Positions 22,651 to 29,939 of a stretch of DNA of 39,103 nt are shown here, one piece after another. The stretch is from Selenomonadales bacterium. Lineage in GTDB: Bacteria; Bacillota; Negativicutes; Selenomonadales; Selenomonadaceae. The position numbers and the translations under genes are program-made. Where the stretch lies: positions 1-39,103 of the forward strand of contig CAAGHH010000013.1 of assembly GCA_900769615.1 (NCBI GenBank), written 5' to 3'. The notes below the pieces were generated by a model, which saw only the letters and a program-made list of their open reading frames with translations, was not told the DNA's origin and did no database searches. Each line of letters opens with the position of its first letter. Position 1 is the first letter of the stretch.

Positions 22651-23592
22651 TTATTTTTCAAAATCTAATTTTATCTGGGTTGGGCGTGGAATTTTTCGTA
22701 CAACCTTTGTTATGACACGCTCAACGTTTGATTTCCCACCAGCTTGTACTGTTTGTCTAATCGTATACTCAACCTCAAGCTGATCTCCTTTGGCAAATGC
22801 ATATGTACCATCTTCAACGTAACTCCAAAAATCGTTATCTGCAATTTTTGCCCAAAAAGTCGATTCTCCATCAGAGAATCGCCATTTTTGATTTTCATCA
22901 AATACTATGCCGACTATGTGAAAAACCATCCTGCCAGAAATTTCATTAACAATCTGCTCGCCCTCTGCTTTTTCCGGTGAAGCAAATGCCTGTATATCAT
23001 CCTTGTTAATAACTAGCAGTGCCTCTTTACTTGAAGGTTTCTCTGCATCCCTATACTGAAAGCTGCTAATGCCATCTCGTTTCAGCGGCTCAACTACGCC
23101 CTCTAAATTTTTTCGTGATTCATAGTCTTTATACACATTGTACACATTGTTTGTCACATTCTGTATAACACAATCCTTGAATGTAATTTGCACGCCACTT
23201 TCAATCGGCTTCTGTTTTAAAATGCCTCCGTGTTTTTTCACAAGCAATAAGAACCCGAATATACTTGTCATTGTACCGCCGATGGTTTCTCCGATGCCAA
23301 TAAGGTCTGATAAATCTTTCAAGCCAGTGTTCTCAGCCACCTTAAACAGGCTTTTTGCCTGTCCTAAAAGACTCTGCACTACTTCCAACACTAAATCAAA
23401 TGAACCTTTTTGTACATCATCAGCTCTCAACTTCACATTGATTGGTACCTCATTACCAATCACTTGATTTGCTCTAATAATAAAGTTAGCATAGGCCATC
23501 AACGCCGGGGCTAGGTCTTTAACATCCATGGTGCCATCAGAAAGAGCGTTGCCATCATAGGCTATTCTAACCTTAACTTTATCAGTACACAT
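22651..23592 (-). CDS. Prophage-end cargo protein, unknown function (two-domain)
   Basis: This 313-aa protein resembles uncharacterised proteins found in prophages and mobile elements. The N-terminal part has VRIAYDGNALSDGTMDVKDL, then LAPALMAYANFIIRANQVIG and a charged KGSFDLVLEVVQSLL strand-helix. A hydrophobic Gly-rich segment follows near 95-122 (IGIGETIGGTMTSIFGFLLL), which may insert in a membrane. The C-terminal half is beta-rich (GRMVFHIVGIVF ... FSDGESTFWAKI) and basic at its end. GGGGAAG precedes the ATG. It stands alone between two terminators, beyond the lysis genes, the usual place for lysogenic-conversion or defence genes. I assign no function. Confidence 0.75.
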   Translation of the reverse strand: MCTDKVKVRIAYDGNALSDGTMDVKDLAPALMAYANFIIRANQVIGNEVPINVKLRADDVQKGSFDLVLEVVQSLLGQAKSLFKVAENTGLKDLSDLIGIGETIGGTMTSIFGFLLLVKKHGGILKQKPIESGVQITFKDCVIQNVTNNVYNVYKDYESRKNLEGVVEPLKRDGISSFQYRDAEKPSSKEALLVINKDDIQAFASPEKAEGEQIVNEISGRMVFHIVGIVFDENQKWRFSDGESTFWAKIADNDFWSYVEDGTYAFAKGDQLEVEYTIRQTVQAGGKSNVERVITKVVRKIPRPTQIKLDFEK

Positions 23593-23721
23593 TTTCTTCC
23601 CCCTAAATTATACCAAATTATGTTATCACAAATCTTTGTTACTAGCAATATATTATTACTACATTATTGGCTTATACTCCTGCATCCTTGAATGTTTTTC
23701 GCGGAATATTTTTTGCACAAA

Positions 23722-23761
23722 AATAAGGTCCCGACGCTCGTAAGAGTATCGGGGCCTTATT
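23722..23761 (-). terminator. Terminator after the lysis cassette
   Basis: AATAAGG(T)CCCGA and TCGGG(G)CCTTATT form a long stem (23722-23761). T-runs flank it on both strands, so it may also work rightward. It closes the leftward late operon after the amidase gene. Confidence 0.88.
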
Positions 23762-23780
23762 TATTCCTATCTATAATCAA

Positions 23781-23847
23781 TCGTTCGAAAATCGTTCGAA
23801 AAGCCCACGAATCCGCGTCATTGCTGGCGCGAATCGTTCGAACGATT
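23781..23847. repeat. Three TCGTTCGAA repeats including a 16-bp palindrome
   Basis: TCGTTCGAA occurs at 23781-23789, 23792-23800 and 23834-23842; the last is the core of the perfect palindrome AATCGTTCGAACGATT (23832-23847). The set lies between the amidase stop and its terminator. A binding or recombination site is possible; the function is unknown. Confidence 0.6.
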
Positions 23848-24413
23848 TATAAAGACTGCTCATAATCAGTAACGCCGCGCGCGATTGCACGAGCGAAATC
23901 GTCCTGCTTATTTGCCAGCAGTTCCGCGTCATCGTCGTTATCGATGAACGCCATCTCGACAAGACACGCGGGCATGTCCGTATATTTGAGCACGAGAAGA
24001 TGCGGCATGGATTTCACGCCACGGTCAAGAGTGCCCAGTGCCCCGACAATCTGCTTCTGGATATTGCCAGCCAGCCGTGCGCCCTCTCCTGCACCGTAAC
24101 ATTCGACCTCCGTACCGTGCGCGGATTCGTTGAACGCATTACAGTGGATAGATACAAACACATCTGCGCCCCACTCATTAGCCGTCTCCGTGACCGTCAA
24201 GCCCTGTCTGTCGGCATACTCAGAACGGCCTGCGCCAGTCGGTGCGAGGTTGTCGCTCTGCATCAGCTGGCACTCACAACCTGCTCCCTCAAGATAAGCC
24301 GCGACCCGTGCGCCGACTTCTGCCGCCACATCGCACTCACGCAGCCCCGTATTCGGATTGACCGCGCCGCTGTCGTATGTCGTGTCATGTCCTGGATTGA
24401 TAAATACTTTCAT
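23847..24413 (-). CDS. Phage endolysin: N-acetylmuramoyl-L-alanine amidase (Amidase_3)
   Basis: A 188-aa zinc amidase that cuts the bond between muramic acid and the peptide stem. Visible catalytic and metal residues are His9 (INPGHD), Glu26 (TGLRECDVA), the His of VSIHCNA (about 90) and the Glu of ACLVEMAFIDN (about 150). It is a single catalytic domain without a wall-binding domain or signal peptide, so it needs a holin for release. This fits lysis of a thin peptidoglycan under an outer membrane. The ATG overlaps the stop of the preceding small gene (ATGA), as in a compact lysis cassette. Confidence 0.95.
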   Translation of the reverse strand: MKVFINPGHDTTYDSGAVNPNTGLRECDVAAEVGARVAAYLEGAGCECQLMQSDNLAPTGAGRSEYADRQGLTVTETANEWGADVFVSIHCNAFNESAHGTEVECYGAGEGARLAGNIQKQIVGALGTLDRGVKSMPHLLVLKYTDMPACLVEMAFIDNDDDAELLANKQDDFARAIARGVTDYEQSL

Positions 24414-24580
24414 TTCACATCATCCTTTCTCTGGCGCGGAAAGGGATTCATGTCCAGCATGGCCTGTTCCATCCGCGCCACCTCCTCATCGTAGAAATGA
24501 TACTGCTTTGCCAGGGACGCGAAATTCCAAAACGCATCCGCGAAAGGCGTATACTGCAAGGTCGGTATGCGGTTATCCAT
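24410..24580 (-). CDS. Small lysis-cassette protein, unknown
   Basis: A 56-aa acidic soluble protein (MDNRIPTLQYTPFADAFWNF ... YDEEVARMEQAMLDMNPFP). The ATG at 24580 has GGAGGAG six bases upstream; the longer frame from 24619 is not needed. It overlaps the holin-like gene before it and the amidase gene after it. No membrane helix is visible. I do not recognise the family; position suggests a lysis accessory role. Confidence 0.65.
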   Translation of the reverse strand: MDNRIPTLQYTPFADAFWNFASLAKQYHFYDEEVARMEQAMLDMNPFPRQRKDDVK

Positions 24581-24755
24581 GCGTATCTCCTCCTCCGTGC
24601 CCGATCGCCGTCCGCCCAAGGTAGCCGATCAGGCCACTGCCGAGCGTCGTTTGAAGCTCCGTACTCCCGCCGCAAAAAATGGCGGCGAGTAAAGCAACGA
24701 CAAGTCCCGTTCCCACAATCATATCCGTCGTGATTATCACCTTATCATCTCCCAT
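24573..24755 (-). CDS. Small membrane protein, holin candidate
   Basis: A 60-aa protein with one hydrophobic segment (MIVGTGLVVALLAAIFCGG) and a second weakly hydrophobic Gly-rich stretch (LGSGLIGYLGRTAIG). That plan would suit a small holin. Either ATG 24755 or GTG 24740 is the start; the GTG has GGGAG eight bases upstream and lies just after the stop of the preceding gene, which favours it. It is the second gene of the lysis cassette. Holin function is inferred from size, membrane segment and position. Confidence 0.65.
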   Translation of the reverse strand: MGDDKVIITTDMIVGTGLVVALLAAIFCGGSTELQTTLGSGLIGYLGRTAIGHGGGDTHG

Positions 24756-24978
24756 CCATCAAATTATCCAGCCGGTCAATGCGATGGTGCGCCGACCGGC
24801 ACGACTGTTCAATCTCAGCAATCTTCACCCGATCGCTGGAAATCATCTTCGACTGCTCATCAATCAGTTTATTCAGTCGATTGATACTCTCCCGCAGTGG
24901 CGCAAGACAAGCCTTATAAAACGCCCCTCCACACGCTGCTGCGATTGATACGATCATAGCTGCGTCATTTAGTGTCAT
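24745..24978 (-). CDS. Small membrane-anchored coiled-coil protein (XhlA-like plan)
   Basis: A 77-aa protein with a weak N-terminal membrane segment (AAMIVSIAAACGGAFYKACL) followed by a coiled coil (SINRLNKLIDEQSKMI ... HHRIDRLDNLM). Phage lysis cassettes often carry such proteins next to the holin, for example the XhlA type, although there the membrane helix is usually C-terminal. It overlaps the holin-like gene. AGAGGTACACGAC precedes the ATG. The function is a suggestion from context. Confidence 0.65.
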   Translation of the reverse strand: MTLNDAAMIVSIAAACGGAFYKACLAPLRESINRLNKLIDEQSKMISSDRVKIAEIEQSCRSAHHRIDRLDNLMDGR

Positions 24979-24992
24979 GTCGTGTACCTCTA

Positions 24993-25043
24993 CTATTTAT
25001 TCAGAATCGTGTCCGGATGATTCCCCGGCGGCGGTCTTGCCAT
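24993..25043 (-). CDS. Possible 16-codon ORF at the head of the lysis cassette
   Basis: MARPPPGNHPDTILNK is preceded by the very good site GGAGGAAG and ends 15 bp before the next gene. A longer 44-codon reading from 25127 would run through the terminator at 25060-25093, with its start touching the ribosome site, so the short form is preferred. It may be a real micro-protein or a leader for translation of the lysis genes. Confidence 0.35.
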   Translation of the reverse strand: MARPPPGNHPDTILNK

Positions 25044-25059
25044 GTATCTTCCTCCAATC

Positions 25060-25093
25060 AAAAAATAGCAATATGCCCCAAATGCAAATTGCT
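25060..25093 (-). terminator. Terminator between accessory cassette and lysis genes
   Basis: AGCAAT...ATTGCT arms with inner TGC/GCA pairing (25067-25093) are followed by a T-run on the minus strand; the plus strand also has T after the hairpin. It would end or attenuate the transcript of the tail-fibre/radical SAM/nucleotidyltransferase genes. Confidence 0.75.
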
Positions 25094-25135
25094 CTTTTTG
25101 TTTATCAATTCTTTTCCATGGGATCATCACCTCCA

Positions 25136-25885
25136 TTAATCACCAATATGTTTTTTGATCTCATCATTGATTGCCGAGGCAACCCATCCGGGCATATTAG
25201 AATAACTGTTCCGATCAATCACGGCATACAACGAAAAAGCGTCATCGGCTATGTTCAAAAACTCATCCCGTGTATATTTTCCGTCCTTGACCGCGAGAAT
25301 ATCTTCACGAATATCCTTGCAGTCCAATGCGTTCTCCAAAGGTTTTTCTACGTTATATTCCAGATTATGCAGATACTTCCCGATCATCTTAATATGATAT
25401 ATCGCCTGCGCTGCAGCCTTGGTGTTATATCCGTTTCGCTGATATACGATTTCATTCAATTTAAAGCTATCCAGCTGTCCCATCTTTTTTTCGAACATAG
25501 ATTTCCCCCAACTGTAAATATTGGAGGAAACGGCCTCAGCAATCTCTTCACGCCGTTCCAAAAGCAGATGGGATAACCCAATATAAGATTCACCGATATA
25601 CAAAAAAGGCGAAAACAAAACCGATATTTGATTCAAATCGCCCATATTCAAAAAATAAGGAAAGCGCCGGATGTCATGAACCTGGACATCGTTTTCCCCA
25701 TCTAAAAATATCCTCCGGCGTTTGCGGCTACGAAGTAAATCATCCAGCGTCGGCATGACATAATAGCGAATATCCGTATCACTCAAGGTATCACCCAATC
25801 TGTAAGTAAAGGAACCGACAATACCGCCAAGGAGTAACCGGTCATGTTCAGGCATCTTATCTGCCAATTCATCCAAAAAATTCAT
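25136..25885 (-). CDS. Predicted nucleotidyltransferase (pol-beta/MNT type)
   Basis: The 249-aa protein carries the nucleotidyltransferase signature GIVGSFTYRL...TLSDTDIRY: Gly24-Ser25, then Asp36 and Asp38, with Asp71 in VQVHDIRRF as the third acidic residue. A helical C-terminal half follows (AAAQAIYHIKMIGKYLHNLE), as in predicted nucleotidyltransferases of phages. Such enzymes transfer a nucleotide to RNA, protein or a small molecule; the substrate is not readable here. The ATG overlaps the stop of the radical SAM gene (ATGA), so both are made together. Its place in a tail/lysis region is unusual. No paired HEPN-type gene is seen, which argues against a simple HEPN-MNT toxin-antitoxin. Confidence 0.82.
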   Translation of the reverse strand: MNFLDELADKMPEHDRLLLGGIVGSFTYRLGDTLSDTDIRYYVMPTLDDLLRSRKRRRIFLDGENDVQVHDIRRFPYFLNMGDLNQISVLFSPFLYIGESYIGLSHLLLERREEIAEAVSSNIYSWGKSMFEKKMGQLDSFKLNEIVYQRNGYNTKAAAQAIYHIKMIGKYLHNLEYNVEKPLENALDCKDIREDILAVKDGKYTRDEFLNIADDAFSLYAVIDRNSYSNMPGWVASAINDEIKKHIGD

Positions 25886-26904
25886 TGAATCACGATCTCC
25901 TTTCCTGCCTCATTTTTCCGATTTGCATACTCAATCAGTGGAAGGTAATATGATCGCTTGATCTTACAGTAATACCGTTCCCTGTCCGCCTGATTGACCA
26001 AAGGACACCCTCCGCCGCAAAGGCTGACCACCGGACACTCCTTGCATATTTTGAAATTCTCTTCCGTAGGGTCTTTTCTTACCGCCCGAATCAAAGCATT
26101 AACCGGATCATCATCTATACTACCAATCTTTTCTCCGCAGTTGTGACAGCGATAGATATTTCCATCCGTATCTACATTCCATACGCTTATACCGTTGCCA
26201 CAAGCAGCTCTATCGGTATCGTGCGGGAAATACAGCGTAGCCCTTCGAATCAAATCACGCTTGAAAAGATGATAAATCCTGTTGTCCGTCGCAACGATTT
26301 CCTGCATCTGCTGGTAAATTTTATCACAATCCATATCGGCCAAATCAGCACAATGACCAAAATCCATAATGGTGTCGATATTAAGCCCCGGATAAGAATG
26401 ATGTATCTCATAATACGTCTGCATAAACGGCTCTAAACTATCGAGAAAATCCTTTGGATAGTTTGCTTTGGACGAAACCGCTGATATACTCAAATTGTTT
26501 ATGTATGGAATATTCGGATTGTTTTTCAAAACATCATAACCGCGTGTTTCCATTACATTCTTACCATCCCAAGATACAGCAACATGAACATTGTGATCGT
26601 TTAGATAATTCACTTTCTCTTCATCCAGCAATTTTCCATTCGTTATGATGGAAAAAGATACCACATCTCCAATTTCTCTTATGGTTTGCTGAATCGCATC
26701 CCAATAAATCAAAGGCTCTCCGCCATAAAACGTTATCGTAAACTTTGACGATTGGCTTCGAACCTGAGTCTTAATCCAATGGATTACCTCTTTGGAAATC
26801 TGTTTACTGCTGGTCGAAGCCATATCATGCTGCAAACAATATTTACATTGTAGGTTGCATTCAGGCCCAAGCATCAGAAAAATTCGATAGATTGAAAATA
26901 ACAT
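25882..26904 (-). CDS. Radical SAM/SPASM enzyme (protein- or peptide-modifying maturase type)
   Basis: A complete 340-aa radical SAM protein. The cluster motif is PECNLQCKYC (Cys16, 20, 23), the SAM-binding GGEP lies at 61-64, and ITNG at 87-90. The C-terminal SPASM region holds cysteines 235, 253, 256, 287, 290, 296, 300 and 313 (AACGNG, YRCHNCG, CKECP, CGGGCP), enough for two auxiliary 4Fe-4S clusters. This is the layout of anaerobic sulfatase maturases and RiPP maturases that modify Cys, Ser or other side chains. GAGG precedes the ATG. It follows the Cys-rich fibre-like gene by 55 bp and is coupled to the nucleotidyltransferase gene. The Cys-rich protein is the obvious candidate substrate (inference). 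Confidence 0.9.
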   Translation of the reverse strand: MLFSIYRIFLMLGPECNLQCKYCLQHDMASTSSKQISKEVIHWIKTQVRSQSSKFTITFYGGEPLIYWDAIQQTIREIGDVVSFSIITNGKLLDEEKVNYLNDHNVHVAVSWDGKNVMETRGYDVLKNNPNIPYINNLSISAVSSKANYPKDFLDSLEPFMQTYYEIHHSYPGLNIDTIMDFGHCADLADMDCDKIYQQMQEIVATDNRIYHLFKRDLIRRATLYFPHDTDRAACGNGISVWNVDTDGNIYRCHNCGEKIGSIDDDPVNALIRAVRKDPTEENFKICKECPVVSLCGGGCPLVNQADRERYYCKIKRSYYLPLIEYANRKNEAGKEIVIQ

Positions 26905-26958
26905 GGCACCACATCCTCAACTAGTTTAATTATTACAGTCTTGGCAGTTATTGGATTC

Positions 26959-27504
26959 CTATACGCACTCCGACACGCCGTTATTCTGAGCCGTAATATT
27001 TATCGAAGCGATACTGCTGTACGAACTAAGACCGGACGCCGGATAAATGCTTTTCAATTCTTCGATTCCGGAGTTCATATCAAAACTTTCGCTGCAATTC
27101 CCAGTCATAGACGGCTGATTGACGTTAAACGTTCCCGACGTATACGTATAGGTGCTGCCACTGCCGGAAACAGCAGATTTTTCAATACTGACCGTCGCAC
27201 CGGATTTTGATACATACTTGATCGGAAACCGGCTTACTCCGCTGAACGTCAATTGCAAACTATATTCATAGTCATCTGCACTGTTCGAGCAATTACAATC
27301 ACAATTTTGTTCGCTATGGCAATCGTCAATTTCACAGTTGCAATCCCAGCTATGCCTTATCCCCTTGCCAATCAGCTTACCGGTAATCACATAACTGTCC
27401 ATTGCCTGCCATGCGACTACGCCATTATATTTCACTACTTGTACCGCTACACCGTTGTATTTTATGGAGGCAGGTTTTTTCCCTCCGTACAAAAAATTTC
27501 CCAT
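26959..27504 (-). CDS. Small tail-fibre-like protein with a six-cysteine loop
   Basis: The 181-aa protein starts with a motif seen in phage virion accessory proteins (KYNGVAVQVVKYNGVVAWQA) followed by a beta-rich domain. A loop at residues 54-72 contains six cysteines in 18 residues (Cys55, 57, 62, 68, 70, 72; pattern C-x-C-x4-C-x5-C-x-C-x-C) mixed with Asp, Glu and His. Two more cysteines lie near residue 140 and at the C-terminus (SECV). The rest is Ser/Thr/Gly-rich beta structure. GGAGGGG precedes the ATG. It lies between the tail fibre and the radical SAM gene, so it is probably a virion tip protein and possibly the enzyme's substrate. The name is by architecture only. Confidence 0.7.
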   Translation of the reverse strand: MGNFLYGGKKPASIKYNGVAVQVVKYNGVVAWQAMDSYVITGKLIGKGIRHSWDCNCEIDDCHSEQNCDCNCSNSADDYEYSLQLTFSGVSRFPIKYVSKSGATVSIEKSAVSGSGSTYTYTSGTFNVNQPSMTGNCSESFDMNSGIEELKSIYPASGLSSYSSIASINITAQNNGVSECV

Positions 27505-27541
27505 GTCACCCCTCCATACTTTATAAAGAAAAGCACATCCA

Positions 27542-29923
27542 TCAGGTACAGGTCGTAAGACTCAGCGTCGACCCATCCCATCCGGCAACCTTGACAATGC
27601 CACCCGGCTTGCCCGTTGTCGTGTCCCAGCTATGAGAATGGGACGCCGGCTTGTAGGCCGATGGTTTTCCCGTCACCCCGCTCCACGGAACACTCGATGC
27701 ACTGTCAGCAACCTTGGCTGCATCCGCTTTTCCGTTGACATTCCCGTGGAAATTACCATCGGACGGCGAGAAATAGCTCTTGAAATCGCCATTGTATGCA
27801 ATACGGAGATAACAATTGGCATCATCACGGAGATTAAATACGAGATTGCCTTGGTCAGCAGCAGTAGTCTGATAATAAATATCCGCGCCATCTGTTGAGC
27901 CTTTCCACGTCATACCGGCACTTTTAGCCGTATTACCAATCTCAGAAAAGTAAATGTTGCCTCGTTGCGTGCCACCAGATGCGGGTAAGTAATCATGGGT
28001 ATGACTACTTGGCGCAAACGTTGACGGTTTGCCCGTTACCCCGCTCCACGATACGCTCGATGCACTTGCACTGTTACCGGTACATATCTTTGCACTGTCT
28101 GCGACTTTTGCCGTATCGGCACTACCGCCGTTTGCCGTCATTGACGTTGGTTTTCCCGTCACATTGCTCCACGCAACACTTGATGCACTGTCAGCAAACT
28201 TGGCTGCATCCGCTTTCCCCTTAAATGTTGTTGCGGTGACTGTACCAAACGATACGTCAGAACCAATCTGAGCAAAAGTTGATGTGTCTATTGTGCCGCC
28301 AGTATTATCCCAATCGGTCCCATTCCAAATCACATTGTCTCCCGCTTTAATTCCATGGTCAGAATCTGCATGGGCAACGTTGTACATATCGCCGACCTTA
28401 TTGAACGTAGGCAATGCGGCATAAGTATCGACAGCCCCCTTGTACACCACGGAACTGGAAATACTGTCCCGTATGGATTGTGCATCGGAAAGACATTTAT
28501 TGGCTTCTTTTTCCAGCGTTTTGATTTGCTCTTGAATGGACAGAATATTCGACTGAACCGCCTGCATATTTTGTAATGCAGTAGCTACGTTATTGGCATT
28601 TTCCTTGGATTCCTTCGCATTGTCCGAAGCCGACTGTGCGCTTGACCTGGCTTTCATTGCCCATGTTTTGGAACTCATCGTCTTTCCGCCATCAGCGTCA
28701 GCGTCAAATGCGTCGTCCGGGGAATCCCCTGACATGGCCCATGCCTTTGCCATGTTCGCATAGGTAGACGCATTGGTTTCCGATGCTTTCGCATTAGACT
28801 CGCTGGTTTTTGCACCATTGGCATGACTAAGTGCATTCTCCTCCGACTGTTTTGCTGCCTTTGCCGATGCCTCGGACTTGCTTGCATTTGTCGCAACTGT
28901 GTCCAAATATTCATGTGCATCCGATGCACTCTTACTGGCATTATCAGCAGAGGCAGCGCTTGATTCAGCACTCGATTTCGATTCAGATGCCCATCCCTTG
29001 GACGATTTATGCGCAATAACCGTAATAACTCCATCGTCTCCGGTGACATTCTCAGAGGGAACATCGCCCTCTGCCCACATTTCCGCAGTCGATGCAGATT
29101 CATTTGCCTTGTTGTATGCCTGATTCGTCAACGACAACGTTTCCTGCATGGACTCACTATTCGCAGTCATTGTGTTGTTATGGTCCGATATGGCTTTCTC
29201 AGCACCGCTTTTCAATGACATGACCGTATCTTTAATAGATTCCGCTGAATTCTTTGCGTTCTGTGCGGATTCTGCATTGCTTGCCGCACTAGATGCACTG
29301 ACCTTTGCGTTGGTTTCACTGGTCTTTGCATTCGTCTCAGAGTCCTTTGCCGCACTTGCAGACGCAGCACTGGATGCAGCGCTGGATGCGGCATTGGTTT
29401 CCGATGTACTCGCCTTGTCCGCCGCCTGTTTTGCCGCCGTTTTTTGATTGGTTGCTACCTGAGCATTATCGGCAACATCTTTTTGTACAGACTGGATCGT
29501 ATCAAGGTATGTCTTTACGGCAGAAATACTATCGTTTATCGTTTTGATATTCGCCGATATATCCTTGTTACTGTCCGTAATGGAAGTAAGCGACGCTGCG
29601 GCCTCCTTTGCCTTTTCCGTGGCTATTGCCGCTTGTTCCTTCGCTATCGCTGCTTGTTCTGTTGCTTCGATACTGCCAAACTTCTCATTCGTCCTCATAT
29701 CGTCATACATCTTTTTGACTTCATCACGAATAGAGGATAAATCGTTGCTTGCCGATACCGTGTCAAGCATATCTTTGATCGCCCGGAAATTCTCTGCGAT
29801 GACATCATAAATACCACTATTATCCGATGTAGCAAAAGGGCTATTCTTACTCACTACGCCGTTTTTCGTGATGGTGTCATTTGCGTCTCGTTGTTCTAAA
29901 TATTGGAATCCTGCGTTTAACAT
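27542..29923 (-). CDS. Long tail fibre protein
   Basis: A 793-aa fibre. The N-terminus (1-60) would attach to the tail. Residues ~75-480 are a very long Ala/Ser/Asn/Lys-rich coiled region with recurring SETNAK/SASSAAS words, as in lambda Stf-type shafts. A domain near 490-560 (YKGAVDTYAALPTFNKVGDM ... VIWNGTDWDNTG) resembles a common fibre module. The C-terminal part has three WSxVTGKP repeats and SSHTH/ASHSH metal-binding-like motifs. It directly follows the gpJ-like gene. The repeated DNA modules could allow recombination of the receptor-binding end. No separate chaperone gene follows. Confidence 0.93.
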   Translation of the reverse strand: MLNAGFQYLEQRDANDTITKNGVVSKNSPFATSDNSGIYDVIAENFRAIKDMLDTVSASNDLSSIRDEVKKMYDDMRTNEKFGSIEATEQAAIAKEQAAIATEKAKEAAASLTSITDSNKDISANIKTINDSISAVKTYLDTIQSVQKDVADNAQVATNQKTAAKQAADKASTSETNAASSAASSAASASAAKDSETNAKTSETNAKVSASSAASNAESAQNAKNSAESIKDTVMSLKSGAEKAISDHNNTMTANSESMQETLSLTNQAYNKANESASTAEMWAEGDVPSENVTGDDGVITVIAHKSSKGWASESKSSAESSAASADNASKSASDAHEYLDTVATNASKSEASAKAAKQSEENALSHANGAKTSESNAKASETNASTYANMAKAWAMSGDSPDDAFDADADGGKTMSSKTWAMKARSSAQSASDNAKESKENANNVATALQNMQAVQSNILSIQEQIKTLEKEANKCLSDAQSIRDSISSSVVYKGAVDTYAALPTFNKVGDMYNVAHADSDHGIKAGDNVIWNGTDWDNTGGTIDTSTFAQIGSDVSFGTVTATTFKGKADAAKFADSASSVAWSNVTGKPTSMTANGGSADTAKVADSAKICTGNSASASSVSWSGVTGKPSTFAPSSHTHDYLPASGGTQRGNIYFSEIGNTAKSAGMTWKGSTDGADIYYQTTAADQGNLVFNLRDDANCYLRIAYNGDFKSYFSPSDGNFHGNVNGKADAAKVADSASSVPWSGVTGKPSAYKPASHSHSWDTTTGKPGGIVKVAGWDGSTLSLTTCT
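27663..28219. repeat. Imperfect DNA repeats inside the tail-fibre gene
   Basis: A segment of about 70 bp beginning GGTTTTCCCGTCAC recurs at 27663-27732 and 28148-28219, with a shorter diverged copy at 28025-28066. They encode the WSxVTGKP and KADAAK-ADSASS modules of the fibre. Confidence 0.7.
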
Positions 29924-29939
29924 ATTGTATTATTCACCT

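Noticed and set aside
23777..23962. 61-aa minus-strand frame overlapping the amidase gene end
   Set aside because: It is an out-of-frame shadow of the amidase gene with no ribosome site.
24993..25127. 44-aa gene starting at 25127
   Set aside because: It runs through the terminator hairpin and its ATG abuts the ribosome site; the 16-codon frame inside has a better site.
25136..25885. Nucleotidyltransferase as the antitoxin of a HEPN-MNT system
   Set aside because: No HEPN-type gene is adjacent; its coupled partner is a full radical SAM enzyme, and the protein is longer than MNT antitoxins.
28675..29447. Several open frames on both strands inside the tail-fibre gene
   Set aside because: The Ala/Ser-rich repetitive codons of the fibre leave other frames open; the shadow proteins have low-complexity composition and no start sites.
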